Positions 56,341-60,835 of a DNA stretch of 60,835 bases are shown here, piece by piece; position 1 is the first letter of the stretch, and each line of letters begins with the position of its first letter. Under the pieces are notes generated by a model. It was not told the origin of the DNA, searched no databases, and saw only the letters and a list, made by a program, of their open reading frames with translations. The translations under genes and the position numbers were made by a program. The stretch is from Chloroflexota bacterium (lineage in GTDB: Bacteria; Chloroflexota; Anaerolineae; Promineifilales; Promineifilaceae). The stretch lies in NCBI GenBank assembly GCA_024277135.1, contig JAJRVV010000013.1, positions 1 to 60,835 of the forward strand. Reading direction: 5' to 3'.

Positions 56341-56378
56341 AAAACAAAAAACCGCAGGCACTTGTTCGTGCGTTGCGG
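56341..56378 (-). terminator. Second terminator hairpin, minus strand
   Basis: CCGCAACGCAC and GTGCCTGCGG form an 11-bp stem with small bulge, followed on the minus strand by TTTTTTGTTTTT. It lies 22 bp after the 27-codon ORF, as expected for the terminator of that transcript. Confidence 0.8.
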
Positions 56379-56400
56379 CAGAAGCTCGAATTATGTTAAG

Positions 56401-56484
56401 CTATCTGACGGCAGGCGCACTCCGACAAGGAACAAAACCATCGCCATTGTCGCTGAAAAAAATGGTATATATTTTTGCTGCCAT
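56401..56484 (-). CDS. 27-residue ORF, possible leader peptide
   Basis: An ATG with a GAAGGAG ribosome binding site spaced by A residues opens a 27-codon frame (MAAKIYTIFFSDNGDGFVPC and seven more residues). It ends just before the strong terminator at 56341-56378. It may be a microprotein or a leader peptide whose translation controls readthrough into the HAD gene (inference). No family recognised. Confidence 0.4.
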   Translation of the reverse strand: MAAKIYTIFFSDNGDGFVPCRSAPAVR

Positions 56485-56565
56485 TTTTTTCTCCTTCTAT
56501 TCCGAATAGTCGCAGTTTGCCTGCGCCGGATAAACTTTAGCACAGCCAAATGGAGCGCGCAAACT

Positions 56566-56657
56566 CAGTAGATCTAAAATCCGCCACGAATTGCACAAAT
56601 TTCACGAATTAAGAACGTGTTTTTCGTGTCATTCGTGTCATTCGTGGCGAAAATCTT
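56566..56657. repeat. 92-bp dispersed repeat, copy 2
   Basis: Same element as 54116-54207, same orientation, four differences in 92 positions. It lies nine bases past the stop of the fusion gene. Confidence 0.9.
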
Positions 56658-56665
56658 AACTGAAA

Positions 56666-59419
56666 CTATTCGTCCAACAAGATGACCGGCTCTTCGTAAT
56701 ACCGGAGGCGGCTGCGCGCCAACTTCTCCTCTAAAAAGCGGTTGAACCAGGCGCGTTTAACAGCCAGGGGGTCATTGCTTTTGAGACGGGATAGTTCGGC
56801 GTTGAGGCGCAATATCCGGCCAGGGATGACGAAGCGGGTCAGTCCGGCGGGCAGAAGTTTGCCCTGACGGGCGACATCAAAGACGGTTTCGGGTTGGAAT
56901 TGGGGGAAGATGGCCACGGCCGTCATCTGCGGCAGTTGGGCCAGCAGGCGAGGCAAATCGGTGAGCAGCGTGCGTTCCACATGGCCCCAGGCGGTGTAAC
57001 CGGCCACCAATTCATTCATCACATCCAATTGCTCGACGTCGGGCTGGGGTTGAACCAGGGTGGTTTGGCCTTCTCGATCCAGGAAGTAGCACAACCCGTT
57101 TTGTTCGCGCAGGGCGGTTTGGGCTTGTTCGCGGGAAACGGCCGTCCACGTCAGTCCGGGAATAGTTTGCAGATGGGCGAACAGTTCCGACGCCGGCCGT
57201 TCGCTGGAAATAGCATGATACCAGGTGTGCAGTTCAAATCCGGCCCGCTCCGGCGGCGCCACCTGGACGATGACGTGCGGGTAGCCCAACCGTTGGAAGG
57301 CGGTGAAGCGGGTAGCTCCATCTAGAATGATGTAACGGCCGCGCCAGAAGGTGGTGACAGGCGGGTTGACCAGACGGCCGTCACGCTCCAATCGCTCCAT
57401 CAGCCGCGCCACCCGTTTGTCGTCAATCTGCTCGTGGGGCAGCACTTGTTCGATGGGAACCAGTTCCAGGGAGAGTGTTTCGTTGGCCTGCTTTTGCGTC
57501 AGGATTTGGGCGATTTGGCGGGCGACGTGACGGGCCATATCCCGCCGCTGGCTGCCGATGATGGCGGTGACGTGCGGGGCAACCAACGTTCGCGGGTGTT
57601 GGCGCAGTTTTTCATGGACAGGTGATGAGGCGACGCTTTTCGGGGGCAATGACGCTACGGCGGCGCCGGACAGATGACTGTTTTCCAGCGCGCCTAGCAG
57701 CGCCGCTTCGTCCACCAATTCGGTATGTCCAGTGTTGATGAGGCAGGCGGACGGCTTCATCCCGTTTAACTCGGCGGCGCCGATGATGGCGCTGGTTTCT
57801 GGTTTGAGGGGGACGTGCAGGCTGACAAAATCGGATTGCCGCAGCAAATCCATCAAATCGGCCGCCTCCGCTCCGGCGGAAAGGGCCAATTCCGGCGTCA
57901 GGCGGGGCTGATTAACCAGCACGTTCATGTCAAAGGCGTGGGCGCGGCGGGCGACCTGCTGTCCAATCCGGCCAAAGCCGACCAGACCCAGTGTTTTGCC
58001 CGCCAGACGGCCGTCGCCGCAATGGTTTGCCAGCATCAACATCTGGGACAGCGTGTGTTCGGCGATGGCCACAGCGCTGCCGGTGGGCGCGTGACAGACG
58101 GCGATGCCAATATCGCGCGCGGCGCTGACATCCACATTGTCCAGCCGGGATGAGATGACGCCAATGGCGCGTAAGTCGAATCCATACTCGATGATCTGGT
58201 CGCTGATGGCGGTTTTGTCGTCCACGATGACCGCCTGGTAGCCGCCGATGTGGTTGATCAGTTTCTCGCCGCTCAAATGGGGCCAAACATCCACCACGGC
58301 CGTTTCCGCCAACAACGCCAACGCCTGCTCATCTATCTCGGTGCAAACCAACACCGCCGCTTTCCTGGAATCGTCCGCCGTTTCCCGCTCTCCGCTCTCA
58401 GCTCGCTGTTCCCTGCTTCCCGCTTCCCGCTCCCCGCTCTCCGTCTCGCCGGCTCTTGCTCCCGCCCAAGACGAGTACACATCTACGTTGCCGCCGCTGA
58501 GGATGACGCCGACGCGCTGGTCAGACAGCGGGTATTGGCCGGTGAACAGCGGCGCCAGGGCCACGGCCGAACTGGGTTCTACGATGATTTTGAGCCGCGT
58601 CCACAGAAATTCCAGGGTTTGCAAGATGGCGTCTTCGCTGACGGCCGTCATGTCGGCCACATATTTTTGCATCACGGCCAGGTTGCGCTGGCCGATGAAG
58701 CGGGTGCGCAGGCCGTCGGCGATACTGTTGGGGACGGAGGGGAGGGTGTGGATACGGCCATCGCGCCAGGAGCGGTTGGCGTCATCCCCCAGTTCCGGCT
58801 CCACGCCGATGACGCGGCAGTTGGCGGATTGGCCGGCCGCAGCCAGGGCGCTGCCGCTGATCAAGCCGCCGCCACCCACCGGCACAAACAGCGCATCCAA
58901 TTCTCCCACTTCGTCAAACAATTCCCAGGCGGCCGTGCCTTGCCCGGCGATGATGTGGTCGTTGTCATACGGATGAATGAGCCTGTACCCTTTCTCAGCC
59001 ACTAATTTAGCCGTAATTTCTTCTCGTTCGATGGCCGGACAGGGTATGATTTCCGCGCCGTATCCGGCGGTGGCGGCCCGTTTGATGGCTGGCGCATCTT
59101 CCGGCATCACCACCACTGCCTTGACGCCCAACAATCTGGCTGCCAGCGCCACTCCCTGGGCATGGTTGCCGCTGGAATGGGTGATCACACCGGCCATCTT
59201 TTCCGCATCGCTGAGTTGGCTGATGGCGTTGTACGCGCCGCGAAATTTGAAGGCGCCAACGCGCTGGAAATTTTCACATTTCAAAAAAATCTGGCAGCCG
59301 GTTATTTTGTTAAGAGCGCGGGAGGTTAAAACCGGAGTGCGATTCACAATCCCGGTCAGGCGGCTCATCGCCTCAGAAATAACGTTGGGCGTCAAAGGGG
59401 TCATCTCGTTATGCGTCAC
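56666..59419 (-). CDS. Three-domain fusion: PLP Ser/Thr dehydratase, PGDH-like, SerK/SbnI-like
   Basis: A 917-aa fusion. Domain 1 (1-320) is a fold-type II PLP dehydratase like IlvA: SSGNHAQG, Lys58 in GAFKFRGAYN, phosphate loop PVGGGGLISG. A repeat-derived linker (322-350) follows. Domain 2 (355-645) resembles 3-phosphoglycerate dehydrogenase (GFGRIGQQVA at 481-490), but the catalytic Arg is His565 (INTGHTELVD) and the catalytic Glu is Lys594, while His616 remains. Domain 3 (650-890) resembles the ParB-fold serine kinases SerK/SbnI: PHEQ with Glu663, ILDGATRFTAFQRLG, ELHTWYHAI and GKLLPAGLTRFVIP. It probably couples serine/threonine breakdown with serine phosphorylation or sensing. The start overlaps the next acetyltransferase stop by 4 bp. 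Confidence 0.82.
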   Translation of the reverse strand: MTHNEMTPLTPNVISEAMSRLTGIVNRTPVLTSRALNKITGCQIFLKCENFQRVGAFKFRGAYNAISQLSDAEKMAGVITHSSGNHAQGVALAARLLGVKAVVVMPEDAPAIKRAATAGYGAEIIPCPAIEREEITAKLVAEKGYRLIHPYDNDHIIAGQGTAAWELFDEVGELDALFVPVGGGGLISGSALAAAGQSANCRVIGVEPELGDDANRSWRDGRIHTLPSVPNSIADGLRTRFIGQRNLAVMQKYVADMTAVSEDAILQTLEFLWTRLKIIVEPSSAVALAPLFTGQYPLSDQRVGVILSGGNVDVYSSWAGARAGETESGEREAGSREQRAESGERETADDSRKAAVLVCTEIDEQALALLAETAVVDVWPHLSGEKLINHIGGYQAVIVDDKTAISDQIIEYGFDLRAIGVISSRLDNVDVSAARDIGIAVCHAPTGSAVAIAEHTLSQMLMLANHCGDGRLAGKTLGLVGFGRIGQQVARRAHAFDMNVLVNQPRLTPELALSAGAEAADLMDLLRQSDFVSLHVPLKPETSAIIGAAELNGMKPSACLINTGHTELVDEAALLGALENSHLSGAAVASLPPKSVASSPVHEKLRQHPRTLVAPHVTAIIGSQRRDMARHVARQIAQILTQKQANETLSLELVPIEQVLPHEQIDDKRVARLMERLERDGRLVNPPVTTFWRGRYIILDGATRFTAFQRLGYPHVIVQVAPPERAGFELHTWYHAISSERPASELFAHLQTIPGLTWTAVSREQAQTALREQNGLCYFLDREGQTTLVQPQPDVEQLDVMNELVAGYTAWGHVERTLLTDLPRLLAQLPQMTAVAIFPQFQPETVFDVARQGKLLPAGLTRFVIPGRILRLNAELSRLKSNDPLAVKRAWFNRFLEEKLARSRLRYYEEPVILLDE
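58381..58446. repeat. In-frame heptamer array in the fusion gene linker
   Basis: TTCCCGC, TCTCCGC, TCTCAGC, TCGCTGT, TCCCTGC, TTCCCGC, TTCCCGC, TCCCCGC units. On the minus strand they read as ETESGEREAGSREQRAESG, the linker between the dehydratase and dehydrogenase-like domains. Confidence 0.85.
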
Positions 59420-60279
59420 CTGCGCGGTAAGAAACCGCGGCTACTTTTCATGGGTTTGATCATTTCGATGCGGCGGAAAGATTCAAAATAGCCAATGGCC
59501 TGAAAACCTTGCCAGACGGCGTCATCGGCTAAATTTTCGGTGACGGCATCCTGTCGTTTGTGCCGATCGTGGAGGGCGTAGAGCAAGTTGGCGGTCACTT
59601 CCACCGGATCGCCCTGGATGACTTCGACCAAAATGCGCGTTAATTGCAGCAACCCGGCGTGGTATGTCACCCAGCCTTTGCCGCCGTTTGCCATCTCGAT
59701 TTGCAGGGCGGACAGGTTGCGCACGTTTTGCAGCGATTCGGATTGGTTGAGCCAATTGGCTGGCTGGCGACGATGGGCCAGCAAAATAAGGGCGTCTTCA
59801 TGGTTCAGATTGGTGATGCTGGCGATGGGGCTGGGTTGAAAGCCGGTGTCAACGCCGGGCGGGCGGCGAGCGACGATGAGATCGCGGGTTTCGCTGAATC
59901 CATATTTGCGAAAGAGCCGGTGGGCGGGGTCGTTGCCTTTGATCACTTCCAACCAAACGGCATCTACGCCGTTTTGGGCGGAACGATCAATGAGCCATGT
60001 CATGATGGCGTTGCCGGTGCCTTTGCGTCGGCCAGAGGGGAGGACGCCGAGCCGGGTGATCCAACTACGGCCGTCTCGCAGTCCCAGCATCCCCAATCCC
60101 AACATCGTTTCTCCTGCCACAGCCACGCAAGAGCAGGGCAGATTGACATCGTATACATGGGCATATTCCCGCAGCCGCGCCACATTCATGGGCATGGGTA
60201 CCAGATAATCTACCCGGGTCTGGTTGTAGGCGTCGGTCAATTGTTCAAATGTAAATTGATCTGCCGGAAGAACTTCCAT
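59416..60279 (-). CDS. GNAT acetyltransferase with C-terminal extension
   Basis: A 287-aa protein. The N-terminal GNAT domain (1-145) has CVAVAGETMLGLGMLGLRDGRSWITRLGVLPSGRRKGTGNAIMTWLI (motif A) and VDAVWLEVIKGNDPAHRLFRKYGFSETRDLIVARRPPG (motif B). The C-terminal half (about 150-287) includes a second, weaker region (VTYHAGLLQLTRILVEVIQGDPVEVTANLLYALHD), perhaps a degenerate second acyltransferase domain. Its stop overlaps the start of the three-domain fusion, so the two proteins are made together and probably work on the same amino-acid metabolism (inference). Substrate unknown. Confidence 0.8.
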   Translation of the reverse strand: MEVLPADQFTFEQLTDAYNQTRVDYLVPMPMNVARLREYAHVYDVNLPCSCVAVAGETMLGLGMLGLRDGRSWITRLGVLPSGRRKGTGNAIMTWLIDRSAQNGVDAVWLEVIKGNDPAHRLFRKYGFSETRDLIVARRPPGVDTGFQPSPIASITNLNHEDALILLAHRRQPANWLNQSESLQNVRNLSALQIEMANGGKGWVTYHAGLLQLTRILVEVIQGDPVEVTANLLYALHDRHKRQDAVTENLADDAVWQGFQAIGYFESFRRIEMIKPMKSSRGFLPRR

Positions 60280-60312
60280 AAGGCGTTGGCGTTGGTTGGG
60301 ACGGCCGTGCAG

Positions 60313-60684
60313 TTAATCGTCGGTCGTAAGATATTTGGCAATTTCAGCCGGGAAGGTTTTGACGTCAATCGGTTTGGTGATGCAGCCGTCACAGCCATAA
60401 CGCAGCGCCATTTCCAGGGCGGTGTCGGCGGGCCAGGCGGTGATGGCCACGATGGCGGCGTCTTTTAGCTCAGGCACCTGGCGCATGAGGGTGACGACTG
60501 TCTGACCATCAATATCAGGCAATCCCATATCTACCAGGATGAGGTCTGGCTTTTCTTCGAGAGCCATGTTGAAGCCGGTTTCGCCATCTTCAGCATGGAG
60601 CAGCCGGTAGTTGAATCGTTCCAATACACGTTCGATGAGGAGTTTGTTGGCGGTGTTATCCTCTATTTGTAAGATGGTTTTCAT
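60313..60684 (-). CDS. CheY-like single-domain response regulator
   Basis: A 123-aa receiver without output domain. Acidic pair E8-D9, phosphoacceptor D52 in LILVDMGLPDIDG, T82 in VAITAW and K104 in ITKPIDV are all present. It would act through protein interaction, as CheY-type or DivK-type relays. AGAGG/AGGAAC-type sequence precedes the start at 60684. It lies upstream of the acetyltransferase on the same strand with a 33-bp gap, so it may head that unit (acetyltransferase, fusion). Confidence 0.88.
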   Translation of the reverse strand: MKTILQIEDNTANKLLIERVLERFNYRLLHAEDGETGFNMALEEKPDLILVDMGLPDIDGQTVVTLMRQVPELKDAAIVAITAWPADTALEMALRYGCDGCITKPIDVKTFPAEIAKYLTTDD

Positions 60685-60747
60685 GGGGTTCCTCTGTAAA
60701 CAGCCAGAGCTAGAGTGTAGAGCTAGCAGGCTGTCGGAGAATGATTT

Positions 60748-60832
60748 AATGGATACACGGATGATACGGATCTAACGGATTTACACGGATTTTCCCTTAT
60801 TTTATCCGTGAAAATCCGTCCAATCCGTTCTG
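60748..60832. repeat. Dispersed-type repeat at the window edge
   Basis: GGATACACGGATGATACGGATCT, ACGGATTTACACGGATTTTCC and TATCCGTGAAAATCCGTCCAATCCG: repeated GGAT/ATCC units with inverted arms (ACGGATTTTCC/GGAAAATCCG-type). It looks like another short dispersed hairpin family, truncated by the window end, with no coding content. Confidence 0.45.
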
Positions 60833-60835
60833 TCC

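Larger units (their letters stand above)
56281..56665. other. Region between the HAD gene and the fusion gene
   Basis: This 385-bp stretch holds a 27-codon minus-strand ORF (56401-56484), two hairpins with A/T runs (56302-56334 and 56341-56378), a seven-codon ATG frame (MAKRRGH) overlapping the first of these, and the 92-bp repeat copy 2. Composition is more AT-rich than the neighbours. Confidence 0.5.

Overview
This is a GC-rich bacterial chromosome segment, most likely from a Chloroflexota genome of the Anaerolineae/Ardenticatenia type. Support for that: secreted and membrane-anchored proteins with long Pro/Thr stalks, a secreted beta-helix protein ending in a LPVILKN-type tail, an HMG-CoA reductase, a cyclic-2,3-diphosphoglycerate-synthetase-like protein, and two repeat systems that pervade the sequence. 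The taxonomic call is inference. No rRNA, tRNA, CRISPR array, prophage or complete insertion sequence was seen.

Layout. 1-4.4 kb: start of an unidentified minus-strand gene, an M20 peptidase, a BrnT/BrnA toxin-antitoxin pair whose toxin is frameshifted, a frameshifted O-antigen-ligase-like gene and a response regulator. 4.4-12.8 kb: radA, a LysM glycosidase-like protein coupled to sppA, then rpsF-ssb-rpsR, a membrane-anchored SurA-like foldase and a SpoU-type RNA methyltransferase. 13-18 kb: sucC-sucD, a large polytopic membrane protein and rsmD. 18-24 kb (minus strand): a giant secreted beta-helix protein, a membrane protein, purine nucleoside phosphorylase and a Xer recombinase. 24.5-29.3 kb: cDPG-synthetase-like protein, a nicotinate-phosphoribosyltransferase-like protein and htpG. 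29.5-39.6 kb: a near-complete purine operon, purL-purC-(small membrane ORF)-purE-purF-purD-purM-purN. 39.7-50.2 kb: acetyltransferase, phasin-like protein behind a palindromic operator, nucleotidyltransferase/B12-radical-SAM pair, a UPF0175/PIN toxin-antitoxin pair, two methyltransferases, HMG-CoA reductase, an SLC13-RCK transporter and an RRM protein. 50.2-60.8 kb: VanY-CapA lipoprotein pair, an EamA transporter, a truncated hydrolase, two tiny ORFs with structured surroundings, acetyltransferases, a HAD phosphatase, a 917-residue three-domain fusion and a CheY-like regulator.

How the genes work together. The purine operon makes IMP precursors from PRPP; its PurE is of the class II (CO2-using, PurK-independent) type, which fits the absence of purK. 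The nucleoside phosphorylase and the nicotinate phosphoribosyltransferase-like gene nearby are salvage partners. The VanY and CapA lipoproteins, the LysM protein, the ligase-like gene and the beta-helix protein serve the envelope. The 917-residue fusion joins a PLP Ser/Thr dehydratase, a catalytically degenerate phosphoglycerate-dehydrogenase-like module and a SerK/SbnI-like serine-kinase module, and is the best candidate here for undescribed biochemistry.

Two genome-scale patterns stand out. The palindrome ACGGCCGT occurs about 13 times in the first 3.3 kb and keeps that density throughout, far above chance for an 8-mer. Second, short arrays with a strict 7-bp period recur between genes and inside coding sequences, where they are tolerated in frame: six in purL, several in a radical SAM gene, and others in capA, a methyltransferase and the fusion gene. 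In some places they supply a start codon, a ribosome binding site or a C-terminus.
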